The notes: generated from the sequence alone by a model not told the origin. DNA of 64,000 nt from Rhodococcus sp040643435 (GCF_040643435.1 NZ_JBEYUH010000006.1:62001-126000), one strand, 5' to 3'; numbered from the stretch's first letter, positions 16,490-25,979 are shown. Program-made: numbers and translations.

Positions 16490-17503
16490 GTGACTACTCA
16501 GCCGATTCTCGAAGTGAGAAATCTCCGTGCCTACATCGGCACTCCGCGAGGCACCGTCCGCGCCGTGGACGACGTGTCGTTCGACCTGGACTCCGGACAG
16601 GCGCTGGGTATCGTCGGCGAGTCGGGCTCCGGGAAGTCGGTGATGGCCCGGGCGATCATGGGACTCATGCCACCGCGCTCCGGTCGATCCGGATCGGTGA
16701 CCTTTCAGGGCCGGGATCTGCTGGCTCTGAACAAGAAAGAAAAGCTCGAGATCTGGGGCAAGCAGATCGCCATGGTCTTCCAGGATCCGGGACGATCTCT
16801 GAACCCGGTGGTGCGTGTGGAACGTCAACTCACGGAGGGCATGAGGCGTCACCTCGGGGTGAGCCGGTCCGAGGCGCACTCCCGGGCGTTGAAGCTCCTC
16901 GAGGAGGTCGGGGTGCCCGACCCGGAACGCCGATTGCGGAACTATCCCCATGAGATGTCCGGCGGCATGCGCCAGCGCGTAATGATCGCGATCGCTCTGG
17001 CCTGCGAACCCGACCTGCTCATCGCCGACGAACCGACGACTGCACTGGACGTGACGATCCAACGGCAGATCCTGGATCTGTTGCGGCGTGTCCAGCGCGA
17101 CCGCGGAATGTCGATGATGCTCATCAGCCACGACCTCGCGGTGGTGGCGGGCCGCACCGACAGGGTCTCGGTCATGTACGCGGGCCGGCTGGCGGAGGTC
17201 GGATCCACCCGTGAGGTCTTCGAGAATCCGATGCACCGGTACACCCATGCCCTGCTCGGTGCGACCCCGACGATCGATCACGTGCGGCACGCCCCGTTAC
17301 GCGTGATCGGAGGTTCACTGCCCGACCCGACGGCACCACCCGAGGGGTGCCGGTTCGCGCCGCGATGCACCCACGCGTCGGAAGAATGCCGCACCACCCC
17401 GCCCCTGCTCGAGTCCGTGGGCGCAGATCATCACGTTGCGTGTCTGAACCCCGTTGCCGTTCCGGTCGGGGCAGTGTCCGGAGGTGAAACCCATGGCCGG
17501 TAG
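16490..17503 (+). CDS. ABC transporter ATPase (DppD/OppD type)
   Basis: A 337-residue ATPase with Walker A GESGSGKS at 43-50, signature MSGGMRQR, and Walker B LLIADEPTTALD. The C-terminal oligopeptide-transporter extension has the cysteine-bearing RFAPRCTHASEEC, often an iron-sulfur-binding region in this subfamily. The GTG start at 16490 follows GGAAGGGG. Its 3' end overlaps the next ATPase gene by 11 bp. It energises the importer together with that protein. Confidence 0.95.
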   Translation: MTTQPILEVRNLRAYIGTPRGTVRAVDDVSFDLDSGQALGIVGESGSGKSVMARAIMGLMPPRSGRSGSVTFQGRDLLALNKKEKLEIWGKQIAMVFQDPGRSLNPVVRVERQLTEGMRRHLGVSRSEAHSRALKLLEEVGVPDPERRLRNYPHEMSGGMRQRVMIAIALACEPDLLIADEPTTALDVTIQRQILDLLRRVQRDRGMSMMLISHDLAVVAGRTDRVSVMYAGRLAEVGSTREVFENPMHRYTHALLGATPTIDHVRHAPLRVIGGSLPDPTAPPEGCRFAPRCTHASEECRTTPPLLESVGADHHVACLNPVAVPVGAVSGGETHGR

Positions 17504-18542
17504 TGGTGCCGCTCATCTACGCGGTGACGAAGCTCTGCTCAGCGTGCAGGATCTGGTGGTCGAGTATCCCACCGACAACGGGACGGTCCAGGCGGTCTCG
17601 CAGATCAGCTTCGACATACTTCCCGGCGAAACCCTGGGCATCGTAGGCGAATCCGGGTGCGGAAAGTCGACCACCGGTCGTGCGGTGCTGCGTCTGGATC
17701 GCATCACCTCCGGCCGCATCCGGTTCGGTGACGAATGGATCGAGCAGGCGAGCGAAAAACATATGCGCTCGCTTCGGCGCGACATGCAGATGATCTTCCA
17801 GGATCCGGTCGCGTCGCTCAATCCGCGCCGCTCGGTCGCAGAGATCGTGGTCGAAGGCCTGACGGTGGCGAAGACTCCCGCGAAGGAATGCGAGGCGACG
17901 TCGGTCTCTGTTCTCGAGCAGGTCGGTCTGTCCGGCGACAGATTCGCCGGCATGCTCCCGCGCCAGCTGTCCGGAGGCCAGGCACAGCGCGTCGCGATCG
18001 CGCGGGCACTCGCCCTGAATCCCCGACTGCTCATCTGCGACGAGCCCGTCTCGGCGCTCGACGTGTCGGTACAGGCCCAGATCCTCAATCTGATCGAGGA
18101 ACTGAAAGCGGAGTTCGATCTCACGGTGGTGTTCATCGCGCACGACCTCGGCGTGGTGCGCACGGTCAGCGACAAGGTCATGGTCATGTACCTCGGCAAG
18201 GTCTGCGAGTTCGGCGACTCCATCGAGATGTACGACGATCCGGCGCATCCCTACACCCGGGCGCTGCTCGACTCGGTGCCCCTGACCGATCCGGAGAAGG
18301 GCTTCGCCGGACCACCCCTGGCCGGGGACGTGCCGTCACCGCTCGCTCCTCCCACGGGGTGCCGGTTCCGCACTCGCTGCCCGATGGCGCAGGACCGGTG
18401 CGCGGAGGAAGAACCGGAGATGCGCGAGGTCAGGCCGGGACAATACGCGGCGTGCCATTTCCCGCTGCCGTCCGTGACGGGTCGCGATCTCCCCGAGTCG
18501 GCCACGGTCGGGGCGGATGAGAAAGCGCCGACTTCCCCGTGA
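17493..18542 (+). CDS. ABC transporter ATPase (DppF/OppF type)
   Basis: A 349-residue partner ATPase with Walker A GESGCGKS at 52-59, signature LSGGQAQR, Walker B LLICDEPVSALD and the C-terminal RFRTRCPMAQDRC extension. ATG 17493 has GGAGG nearby and starts within the end of the previous gene, which favours coupled translation. It completes the importer: two permeases, a binding protein and two ATPases. Its stop overlaps the following transporter gene as GTGA. Confidence 0.95.
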   Translation: MAGSGAAHLRGDEALLSVQDLVVEYPTDNGTVQAVSQISFDILPGETLGIVGESGCGKSTTGRAVLRLDRITSGRIRFGDEWIEQASEKHMRSLRRDMQMIFQDPVASLNPRRSVAEIVVEGLTVAKTPAKECEATSVSVLEQVGLSGDRFAGMLPRQLSGGQAQRVAIARALALNPRLLICDEPVSALDVSVQAQILNLIEELKAEFDLTVVFIAHDLGVVRTVSDKVMVMYLGKVCEFGDSIEMYDDPAHPYTRALLDSVPLTDPEKGFAGPPLAGDVPSPLAPPTGCRFRTRCPMAQDRCAEEEPEMREVRPGQYAACHFPLPSVTGRDLPESATVGADEKAPTSP

Positions 18543-19975
18543 GCGATCGAGTCGGTGGCTTCGCCGGCCGCACGATCTGGGTACTGGTATTCGCAGGCAT
18601 CGTCACGACGGTGATGTCGACGCTGGTCATCCCATTGCTCGGTGAACTGCCGGAGTTGCTCGGCACCACTCCGTCCAATGCCTCGTGGGTGGTCACGGTG
18701 ACGCTGCTCTCGGGCGCGGTCGCGACGCCCGTCACGGGCCGCCTCGGTGACATGTACGGCGCGCGGCGGATGCTTCTCGTGTGCACGATTCCGCTCATCG
18801 TCGGCTCGTTCGTCTGTGCACTGTCGTCGTCGCTGGCTCCGATGCTCGTCGGCCGAGCGTTGCAGGGTGCGGGATTCGGCATCGTTCCCCTGGGCATCAG
18901 CGCGCTTCGCTCTCTCGTGCCGCCCGCGCGCCTCGGGTCGGCGATTGCATTGATGAGTTCGTCGCTCGGCATCGGGGGAGCGCTCGGACTGCCTCTTGCT
19001 GCGGCGGTCGTCCAGTTCACGAACTGGCGAATGCTGTTCTGGGGAGTAGGAATTCTCAGCGTGCTGGTCGCGGTGCTCATCGCATGGTTCGTGCGCGACA
19101 CGCCTGTACCGGCGAAGGCGGGTCGTTTCGACGTCTTCGGCGCCCTCGGTCTTTCGCTTGCGCTGGTGGCCGCGCTGCTGGCGGTGTCGAAGGGCGGCGA
19201 CTGGGGCTGGGGAAGTCCGACGATCCTGGTGTTGTTCGCGGTCTCCGTGCTCGCCTTCGTCGCGTGGGGGAAGTGGGAACTGAGGAGTGCGGCGCCCCTC
19301 GTCGATCTCCGTGTGGCGATCGGGAATCGGGTTCTGGTGACCAACATCGTCGCGACCTTGATCGGCTTCTCGATGTACTTCCAGGCGCTGCTCGTTCCCC
19401 AGATCCGGATGTTGCCCGAAGAAACCGGCTACGGCCTGGGTCAGTCGATGCTGGTCATGGGATTGTGGTGCGCGCCGGCAGGGCTGCTCATGATGGCGGT
19501 GTCACCGTTGGGCGCCGGACTGACGACTATCCGTGGGCCCCGCACCACACTGTGGGTCGGATGTCTGATGATGGCCGTGTCGTACGCCTCGTCGGTGGTC
19601 CTGATGGATTCGACGTGGGGCCTGATGGCGATCACGTGCCTCATCGCGGCCGGAATCGGCCTGGCGTACGGGGCCATTCCCACATTGATCATGGGAGCTG
19701 TGCCGCAGGACCGGATCTCGTCGGCCAACAGTGTCAACACCCTGTTGCGCTCGGTCGGTGGAACGGCGTCGGCCGCTGTCGCGGGAGTGGTGCTCGCGCA
19801 GATGAGTGTGGGCTTCGCGGGAACCGACGTGCCCTCGGAGAGCGGATTCCTGACGGGGATGTTGATCGGTGCGGCGAGCGCGCTGCTCGCGGCCGCGGCG
19901 ACCATGGCCATCCGCACCGTGGACCGAACGGAGAGCGGAAGTGTCCGGTCTGAAGCGTCGAGTTCGGTCCGGTGA
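18539..19975 (+). CDS. MFS transporter (drug:H+ antiporter-like)
   Basis: A 478-residue polytopic protein with about 14 hydrophobic segments by eye, which suggests the DHA2 type. The conserved loop motif after helix 2 is GRLGDMYGARR. It begins GTG in a GTGA overlap with the DppF-type ATPase, so it is co-transcribed with the importer. An exporter linked to an importer operon would expel toxic substrate or intermediates; this is inference. A stem-loop follows the stop. Confidence 0.9.
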   Translation: MSDRVGGFAGRTIWVLVFAGIVTTVMSTLVIPLLGELPELLGTTPSNASWVVTVTLLSGAVATPVTGRLGDMYGARRMLLVCTIPLIVGSFVCALSSSLAPMLVGRALQGAGFGIVPLGISALRSLVPPARLGSAIALMSSSLGIGGALGLPLAAAVVQFTNWRMLFWGVGILSVLVAVLIAWFVRDTPVPAKAGRFDVFGALGLSLALVAALLAVSKGGDWGWGSPTILVLFAVSVLAFVAWGKWELRSAAPLVDLRVAIGNRVLVTNIVATLIGFSMYFQALLVPQIRMLPEETGYGLGQSMLVMGLWCAPAGLLMMAVSPLGAGLTTIRGPRTTLWVGCLMMAVSYASSVVLMDSTWGLMAITCLIAAGIGLAYGAIPTLIMGAVPQDRISSANSVNTLLRSVGGTASAAVAGVVLAQMSVGFAGTDVPSESGFLTGMLIGAASALLAAAATMAIRTVDRTESGSVRSEASSSVR

Positions 19976-19978
19976 GGG

Positions 19979-20002
19979 ATCCCGCCTCGTCAACGGCGGG
20001 AT
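19979..20002. terminator. stem-loop between convergent genes
   Basis: ATCCCGCC and GGCGGGAT form a perfect 8-bp stem with an 8-nt loop between the ends of the two transporter genes. It overlaps the stop of the leftward gene. There is no T-run on either side, so it may terminate weakly in both directions. Confidence 0.5.
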
Positions 20003-21360
20003 GACGCGGTGAGGTGCGGCTCGGTGTCGATTCCCGGGATACCGCGTCCGCGCAGCGACGCACCCGCGGTCTCGGCCACGAAGTACAGCGAGACCAGACC
20101 GATCACGCACGCCCCCATCATGTAGAAGGCCGGCACGAGATCGTTGCCGGTGCGCTCCACCAGCCACTCGTTGACGGCGGGCGCCGTCCCACCGAAGAGC
20201 GACGTCGACACGTTGTACGCGATCGCGAATCCGGCGAACCTGACATGCGTGGGGAACATCGCGGGGAAGGTCGCCGAGATGGTCGACAACTGCAGGACGT
20301 ACAGCAGGCCGAGGACGGTGAATCCGATGATCGCCCACCCGAATCCGATCGTCATCAGCATGTACATGGGGATGGCGAGGACGAACAGGCCGCCCAGCGA
20401 CATCGCCCACAGGGGTTTACGGCCGATGCGGTCCGACCACGCGCCCGCGAACGGGATGACGGCCATCATCGAAAGCTGGCCGATCACCACCAGGAACAGC
20501 GACGCGGTACTCGTCAGGCCGATCCGATTCTCGAGGTAGGTGGGCATGTAGCTGAGCAAGGTGTAGTTGCACACGTTCAGCGCGATGACCAGACCCATCA
20601 GCGTGACGATCTGCCTCCAGTACTTGGTGAGAAGATCTTTGAACTCGGCCCCGATACTGGCCTCTTCGCCGTGCTCCTCCTCGAGTTCCCGAAAGACCGG
20701 AGACTCGTCGAGTTTCGTGCGCAGGTAGAGGCCGACGAGTGCGAGCGGGCCGGCCACGAAGAACGGGAGCCGCCAGCCCCACGTCGCCATGAACGCGTCC
20801 GTCGACGCCAGGTCGATGGCCAGGACGAGAAGCGCCCCGGCCGAGAAGCCACCCAGGGTGCCGAATTCGAGGAAACTGCCGTAGAAGCCGCGCTTGCGAT
20901 CGGGGGAGTACTCCGCCATGAATGTGGCCGCACCGCCGTACTCACCTCCGGTGGAGAAGCCTTGGATCATCCGGAGCAACACCAGCAGCAACGGCGCCCA
21001 GAACCCGATCGATGCGTACGACGGAACGGCACCGAGCAGCACCGTCGAGCCACCCATCAGCAGGATGGTCAGGGCGAGGATCTGCCGGCGGCCCAGACGG
21101 TCGCCGAGCGGGCCCCACACGAAGCCACCCAGCGGTCGCATCAGGAACGAGACCGCGAAGACACCCAGGGTGAGCAGGGTCGCGGATTCGAGGTCGCCGG
21201 GAAAGAAGGAGTCGGCGATGTAAGTGGCGGTGTAGGCGTAAACGCCGTAGTCGAACCACTCGGTGAAATTGCCCATGGCGGACGCGCCGATGGCACGTCG
21301 GACCTGCTGAGGGGGCGCAGAACTGGAATCCGGCGATGGGTTTACGGAACCGGTTTTCAC
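19990..21360 (-). CDS. MFS transporter, metabolite:H+ symporter (MHS) family
   Basis: A 456-residue 12-helix MFS protein. The MHS features are the opening helix context GASAMGNFTEWFDYGVYAYTA-type, GPLGDRLGRRQILA after helix 2, and RMIQGFSTGGEYGGAATF. The family (ProP, KgtP, ShiA, citrate and dicarboxylate carriers) imports organic acids or zwitterions with protons. The start is GTG 21360 with AAGGGC upstream. It is transcribed away from the acyl-CoA ligase genes next to it. It may import an acid substrate for the cluster; the specificity is unknown. Confidence 0.92.
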   Translation of the reverse strand: MKTGSVNPSPDSSSAPPQQVRRAIGASAMGNFTEWFDYGVYAYTATYIADSFFPGDLESATLLTLGVFAVSFLMRPLGGFVWGPLGDRLGRRQILALTILLMGGSTVLLGAVPSYASIGFWAPLLLVLLRMIQGFSTGGEYGGAATFMAEYSPDRKRGFYGSFLEFGTLGGFSAGALLVLAIDLASTDAFMATWGWRLPFFVAGPLALVGLYLRTKLDESPVFRELEEEHGEEASIGAEFKDLLTKYWRQIVTLMGLVIALNVCNYTLLSYMPTYLENRIGLTSTASLFLVVIGQLSMMAVIPFAGAWSDRIGRKPLWAMSLGGLFVLAIPMYMLMTIGFGWAIIGFTVLGLLYVLQLSTISATFPAMFPTHVRFAGFAIAYNVSTSLFGGTAPAVNEWLVERTGNDLVPAFYMMGACVIGLVSLYFVAETAGASLRGRGIPGIDTEPHLTASSRR

Positions 21361-21404
21361 GGGCGTGCCCTTCGATCGGGATCGATGCCCGGTCGTTTAC
21401 CCGG

Positions 21405-21440
21405 GTGGGCGGACCGTGAAACGTGGGCGGACCGTGAAAC
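21405..21440. repeat. perfect 18-bp tandem duplication
   Basis: GTGGGCGGACCGTGAAAC occurs twice in a row without a spacer, in the 110-bp gap between the symporter start and the small gene at 21471. It lies 45-80 bp upstream of the symporter GTG, so it may be a slippage product or a duplicated regulatory site. Confidence 0.85.
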
Positions 21441-21470
21441 CGAACCCGGCGAAGTTTCCTCGGGGCCGTA

Positions 21471-21761
21471 TCAGGCGGAGAGTTTGCTGAGCGGGTGCGT
21501 CGACGACGCGTAACGCGCACGGTCGCGGCCGGTTGCGGAACGGATGTCGACGGTGCTGAGCCGTTCGTCGCAGATCTGCACGAGTTGCGCGAGAATCTGG
21601 GGGTCGAACTGGTTCCATTGGTGCTTGGTCAGCAGGCGACGCAGTCGGTGGAAGTATTCCTCCGGGGTGATGCCGAAGGCCACGAAGATGTCCTCGTCCG
21701 GCCCGCCGTTCCAATGCCGCCACTTCACTGCGAAAGCGAGCATTGCAGCTTCGTCTGTCAT
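21471..21761 (-). CDS. DUF3263-like small protein
   Basis: A 96-residue acidic/basic mixed protein. Its middle (IFVAFGITPEEYFHRLRRLL) looks like a helix-turn-helix-type recognition segment and resembles the actinobacterial DUF3263 family, seen by the W-x-W/F-x-GxxxEEYF pattern. No membrane segment or signal is present. It is the last gene in the leftward direction after the two ligase genes, 30 bp downstream of the FadD-like gene. Function is unknown; a DNA-binding role is a guess from the family fold. Confidence 0.7.
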   Translation of the reverse strand: MTDEAAMLAFAVKWRHWNGGPDEDIFVAFGITPEEYFHRLRRLLTKHQWNQFDPQILAQLVQICDERLSTVDIRSATGRDRARYASSTHPLSKLSA

Positions 21762-21791
21762 GACGGCGCTCCTATCGATTGTCGGGGTGTT

Positions 21792-23225
21792 TCAGCGGAG
21801 AAGTTCTTTGACAACCTTGCCGGTGGCGTTCACCGGCAGCGCGTCGACGAATTCGACGACACGCGGAACCTTGAATCCGGCCATACGCGTCCGGCTCCAG
21901 GCGATCAGGTCCTCGGCCGGGATCGGGGCCGCGGAGACGACGAACGCCTTACCCACCTGGCCGAGTCGCTCGTCGGGGATGCCGACAACGGCCACTTGGT
22001 CGACGGCCGGATGTTCGAGCAGGAAACCTTCGATCTCGGCGGGATAGGCGTTGAACCCGCCGACGACGAACATGTCCTTCTTGCGCCCGATGATACGGAG
22101 GTGACCATCGGGATCGAGTTCGCCGAGGTCGCCGGTGTGGAGCCAGCCGTCGGAGTCGACAGCTTCGGCGGTGGCCTGCGGGTCGTCGAAGTAGCCCTGC
22201 ATCACGTTGTAACCGCGGATGAGCACCTCGCCATCGGCAGCGATACTCACCTCTACTCCGTCGCAAGGTTTTCCGACGGTGGTGGCGATCTGTTCGAAGG
22301 TGTCGCCGGGTCTCGATGCCGTCGCGGTGCCCGCCTCGCTCAGACCGTAGCCCGTCATGATCGTCTCGAAGGGGAGTTCGTTCCGGATACGCCGGATCAG
22401 GTCGACCGGAATGTCGGCCGATCCGGTTACCGCGGCACGCAGCGACGACAGGTCGTGCGTTCCGCGTTGCTGTGCGGCGAGGAGCGAGTGGTAGAGCGTG
22501 GGTGGACCGGGCAGCATGGTCACACTCTCCCGCTCGATCAGTTCGAGGACGATATCCGTCTCGAAGACCGGGACGGGAATTACGGTGGCACCGCGGATGA
22601 ACGACGCGACGAGACCTGCCTTGTAGCCGAACATGTGGAAGAACGGATTGACGATCATGTAGCGGTCGCCGCGCCGCAGGTCGGCCAGATCGCACCATTC
22701 GGAGAACATCCGGAGCGTCTGCAGGTGATTCATCATCACGCCCTTGGGGCGCCCGGTGGTGCCCGAGGTGTACATGATGTCGGCGACGTCCGACCCGTCG
22801 ATCCTCCGCGCGAACGGACTTCCGCTGTCCAGGAAACCGGACCGGAGATCGATTCGCGAAATGCCCGAAGGTACTGCGTATTCCTGACTGAGAAAGCGGT
22901 CCTCGACGAGGACGAGCCTGGCTCCGCTGCGGCGGATGATGTCGCCTGCCTCGTCCTCACGGTAACGGGTGTTCACCGGGACGAGGACGCCACCGGCGGT
23001 GAGGACCCCGAAGGCCGCAACGATCCACGCAGCGGAGTTGGGGGCCCAGATCGCCACCCGATCGCCCTTGCCGACCCCCGCCGAGGCGAATGCCCCGGCG
23101 GCACGGCGGATTCGATCGGCGAGATCGGTGAAGGAGATCCGGAGGTCCCCGTCGACGACCGCTTCGGCATCACCGAAGCGGTCGCCGGCGCTCAGGACCA
23201 TCTCGGGGATGGTCCGCCAGTTCAT
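21792..23225 (-). CDS. acyl-CoA synthetase (FadD3-like)
   Basis: A 477-residue AMP-forming ligase with P-loop YTSGTTGRPKG, the TGYGLSEAG adenine motif, TGDLG with the conserved Asp, and a C-terminal catalytic Lys in NATGKVVKELL. It is close in overall appearance to actinobacterial FadD3-type synthetases, which activate ring-derived acids in steroid breakdown. That specificity is a suggestion only. ATG 23225 overlaps the amidohydrolase stop (ATGA). The frame stays open a long way upstream, but that part is antisense-like and is not included. It forms an operon with the amidohydrolase under motif A copy 3. Confidence 0.92.
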   Translation of the reverse strand: MNWRTIPEMVLSAGDRFGDAEAVVDGDLRISFTDLADRIRRAAGAFASAGVGKGDRVAIWAPNSAAWIVAAFGVLTAGGVLVPVNTRYREDEAGDIIRRSGARLVLVEDRFLSQEYAVPSGISRIDLRSGFLDSGSPFARRIDGSDVADIMYTSGTTGRPKGVMMNHLQTLRMFSEWCDLADLRRGDRYMIVNPFFHMFGYKAGLVASFIRGATVIPVPVFETDIVLELIERESVTMLPGPPTLYHSLLAAQQRGTHDLSSLRAAVTGSADIPVDLIRRIRNELPFETIMTGYGLSEAGTATASRPGDTFEQIATTVGKPCDGVEVSIAADGEVLIRGYNVMQGYFDDPQATAEAVDSDGWLHTGDLGELDPDGHLRIIGRKKDMFVVGGFNAYPAEIEGFLLEHPAVDQVAVVGIPDERLGQVGKAFVVSAAPIPAEDLIAWSRTRMAGFKVPRVVEFVDALPVNATGKVVKELLR

Positions 23226-24403
23226 ACCTTCAGGAGCCTCGCAAGGTTGCCACCCATGACCAGCTTCTGATCTTCGAGCGGCAGGTGCTGGATGTGCTCG
23301 ATGTAGGTGGTCGGCTCGGCCAGGCCCTCGGGGTGCGGGTAGTCGGAGCCGAACAGCACGCGCTCGGCGCCGATGAGGGCGGTGAGCTTGCTGAAGTCCT
23401 CTTCCCAGAAGGGGCTGACGTGGATGCTCTTCTTGATGGCCTCGACCGGATCCTGCATGCCGAAGCCCTCGGGCGCCTTCTTGTAGACATCGGAGAGAGT
23501 CTGGAGAAGGTGCGGCAGCCAGGACGCGCCGTTCTCGATGACGGCGATCCGCAGTTCGGGGAAGCGGAAGAGAGCACCGTGGCACACCCAGGACGCCACG
23601 GCGTCCTGGATGGGACGCCACTCGCTGACCATGCGGAAGGCGTTGGTGACGAACGGGAGCATCTCGTCGCCCGTACCGTCCCACTCCTGGTTGTAGCGGG
23701 CGTAGCCGCTGTCGGAGGAGTGCTGGGTGACCAGCACGTCCAGCTCGACGACGCGCTTCCAGAAGGGGTCGAACTCGGGGAGGGCGAACGAGCGCGGTCC
23801 CTTGTAGCCGGGGACCGGCGCCGGCCGCACGAGGATGGCCTTCGCGCCGCGTTCGACGCACCACTCCAGCTCCTCGATCGCCTTCTCGACGATGGGGAGG
23901 CTGATGACGGGAACGGTGAAGATGCGGTCCTTGTAGTTGAATCCCCAGGTCTCGTACAGCCACTGATTGAGCGAGTGGACGACCGCGTGGATCAGCTCGG
24001 GGTTGTCGCGCATGCGCTCCTCGACGAGGCTGGCCAGCGTCGGGAACATCAGGGTGCGGTCGATCTGGAGCTCGTCCATGAGCTCGAGGCGCGCCGCGGG
24101 ATCGCGGAACGCCGGGATCGACTTCATCGGCTTGCCGAAGATCTCCCGCTTGCTCTTGCCCTCGGGGTTGCCGTTCTTGAAGTAGTCCTCCATGGCGCCC
24201 GGGCGTGCGACGACCTCGAAGGTGGGGTTGGGGATGTACTCACTGATCTGACCACGGATCGCGATCTTGGTGCGGCCGTCGACCTGCACGTACTTGATGG
24301 CGCCTTTGTACTTCTCCGGAAGGAACTTGGTGAGAGCTTCCTCGGTCTCGTACAGGTGGTTGTCCGCATCGAACAACGGGTACGGCAATTCTTTCGCGGG
24401 CAT
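23222..24403 (-). CDS. amidohydrolase family 2 (TIM-barrel) protein
   Basis: A 393-residue metal-dependent hydrolase of the amidohydrolase-2 type (ACMSD/LigW-like barrel). The N-terminal motif is FDADNHLYE, a divergent form of the usual metal-binding HxH. VTQHSSD, ENGASW and the C-terminal GSDYPHPEG with its metal-ligand Asp follow. AGGAGG three nucleotides before ATG 24403 is one of the strongest ribosome sites in the window. Relatives near ligase genes in actinobacterial catabolic clusters are common but mostly uncharacterised; hydrolysis or decarboxylation of a ring-derived acid or acyl-CoA is possible. Confidence 0.9.
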   Translation of the reverse strand: MPAKELPYPLFDADNHLYETEEALTKFLPEKYKGAIKYVQVDGRTKIAIRGQISEYIPNPTFEVVARPGAMEDYFKNGNPEGKSKREIFGKPMKSIPAFRDPAARLELMDELQIDRTLMFPTLASLVEERMRDNPELIHAVVHSLNQWLYETWGFNYKDRIFTVPVISLPIVEKAIEELEWCVERGAKAILVRPAPVPGYKGPRSFALPEFDPFWKRVVELDVLVTQHSSDSGYARYNQEWDGTGDEMLPFVTNAFRMVSEWRPIQDAVASWVCHGALFRFPELRIAVIENGASWLPHLLQTLSDVYKKAPEGFGMQDPVEAIKKSIHVSPFWEEDFSKLTALIGAERVLFGSDYPHPEGLAEPTTYIEHIQHLPLEDQKLVMGGNLARLLKV

Positions 24404-24424
24404 GAATCCTCCTTCTCCTGTTGA

Positions 24425-24439
24425 GAGAATACTATTCTC
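24425..24439. promoter_or_regulatory. operator-like site upstream of the amidohydrolase/FadD3-like operon (motif A, copy 3)
   Basis: GAGAATACTATTCTC is a perfect inverted repeat with 6-bp arms and a 3-bp centre, and is the best copy of motif A. It lies 22 nt from the ATG at 24403 and includes TAGTAT as a -10 on the minus strand. It overlaps the last codon of the preceding ligase gene. Confidence 0.7.
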
Positions 24440-25979
24440 ATCTTCTGGTGGTCGCAATATCCTGACGGACCCGGAACTTCTGGATCTTGCCGCTCGCCGT
24501 CCGCGGAAAGTCTTCGACGCGATGCAGTTCCTCGGGCCACTTCTGCTTCGCGATGCCGGCCTGGAGGAAGTGCGCGCGGATCTCGTCGAGCGTCGGCATC
24601 GCATGATCGGGGTGCAGCCGTAGAACCGCCGCTGCGTGTTCGCCGAGGCGATCGTCCGGCGCCGACACGACAGCGGCTTCGGCGACCGCGGGCAGTGTCA
24701 GGAGTACCTCCTCTACCTCGAGAGCGCTGATGTTCTCTCCGCCACGGATGATGAAATCGGCCTTGCGGTCGGTGATGGTGAGGAAGCCGTCCTCGTCGAC
24801 GGTCGCGACGTCCCCGGTGTGGTACCAGCCCTCCTCGTCGAAGGCCTTGGCAGTGAGTTCTGCGCTCGTGTATCCCATGCACAGATCCGGCCCGCGGCTG
24901 AGGATCTCCCCGTCGTCCGCGATCCGGATCTCCACGCCGGGGCAAGGGCTTCCGTCGGTGAACAGTCGCTTCTCGACCGGGTCCGTGACGAGCGAGCTGG
25001 TGATCGACGGATGCTCGGTGCTGCCGTACGCGCGGAACACCGTGATGCCCAGATCGTCGAGCCGGCGTGTGACCGCGGCGGGCACGGTCGAGCCTCCGAG
25101 GCCGGCGTACTTCATGTACCGGATGTGCCGGTCGGGATCGAAGTCGGGGTGGTCGAGCAGGCTGGTGATGAAATAGGTTGCCCCACCTCCGATCACGAGT
25201 CCATCGCTTTCCATCAGTTCGATGGCCCGGGCGGGATTCCAGACGTCGAGCAGATTGATCGGGCTGTTGTCGAGCAGGGGAATGAGGAACGCGTTGACCA
25301 TCCCGATGAAGTGCCCGACGGGCGCGCCGGTCAGCTGGTTGCCGCGGTCGGCCGGGTAACGGGCCACGAGCTGCCGGGTCTCGAAGCCGAGAGTGCGGTG
25401 GCTGTGTATCACCCCTTTGGGGTCGCTCGTGGTTCCCGACGTGAACGCCAGCAGTGCCGGTCCGGCGGGGTCGACCGGTAGCACTCCCTCGAAGGGGTCG
25501 TCGTCGAGGAGGTCGTCGAAGTTGCGCCCGACCACGCCCACCACGGGGATGTCCGCGCACAGATCCGGTTGGTACTCCGTGTATCCGAACTTCTCGGCGC
25601 ACACGAACACCTTGGGAGCCGACTCGCGCAGGATGAAGCCGAGTTCCTTGCGGCCGTAGAAGTGCACGATCGGGACGACCGTGGCGCCGAGGAAGGACGA
25701 TGCCCAGAACACCGCGGCGGCCTCCATCCAGTTGGGCAACTGGAACGCAACGACGTCTCCAGGGCCCACACCCCGGCGACGCAGACCGGCGGCGAGGCGG
25801 CGCGCGACGTGCTCGACCTCGCCCACGGTGCCCGACCACGGGCGGACGTCGGAATGGATGCGGAACTCGATGTCGGGGGCGGCCTTCAATCCGCCCGCCA
25901 GCATGTCGCCGATCGTCTCGCGTGTCCACCACCCCTCGTGCTCGTAGCGTTCGACCAGTTCGGAAGGGATCTGCCGCAT
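24438..25979 (-). CDS. acyl-CoA synthetase (cyclohexanecarboxylate-CoA ligase-like)
   Basis: An AMP-forming ligase of 513 residues from ATG 25979, which has GGAG seven nucleotides upstream. A GTG at 26024 would give 528 residues but has no ribosome site. Motifs include FTSGTTSDPKG (P-loop with Ser-Asp in place of Gly-Arg), AYGSTEHPS, HTGDVATVDEDG and the catalytic Lys in TASGKIQKFRVR. It is read leftward from a promoter that shares the 26.0-26.1 kb gap with the hydratase gene. Two ligases in this region suggest that an early acid and a later degradation intermediate are both activated. Confidence 0.92.
   Translation of the reverse strand: MRQIPSELVERYEHEGWWTRETIGDMLAGGLKAAPDIEFRIHSDVRPWSGTVGEVEHVARRLAAGLRRRGVGPGDVVAFQLPNWMEAAAVFWASSFLGATVVPIVHFYGRKELGFILRESAPKVFVCAEKFGYTEYQPDLCADIPVVGVVGRNFDDLLDDDPFEGVLPVDPAGPALLAFTSGTTSDPKGVIHSHRTLGFETRQLVARYPADRGNQLTGAPVGHFIGMVNAFLIPLLDNSPINLLDVWNPARAIELMESDGLVIGGGATYFITSLLDHPDFDPDRHIRYMKYAGLGGSTVPAAVTRRLDDLGITVFRAYGSTEHPSITSSLVTDPVEKRLFTDGSPCPGVEIRIADDGEILSRGPDLCMGYTSAELTAKAFDEEGWYHTGDVATVDEDGFLTITDRKADFIIRGGENISALEVEEVLLTLPAVAEAAVVSAPDDRLGEHAAAVLRLHPDHAMPTLDEIRAHFLQAGIAKQKWPEELHRVEDFPRTASGKIQKFRVRQDIATTRR

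Noticed and set aside
12984..18542. Naming the ABC importer as a dipeptide or nickel transporter
   Set aside because: Family 5 systems share the same motifs for many substrates. Nothing in the binding protein sequence that I can see fixes the ligand.
23226..23963. Upstream extension of the FadD3-like gene into the amidohydrolase
   Set aside because: This part is the shadow frame of the amidohydrolase, which is clear from its motifs. The ligase starts normally at 23225.
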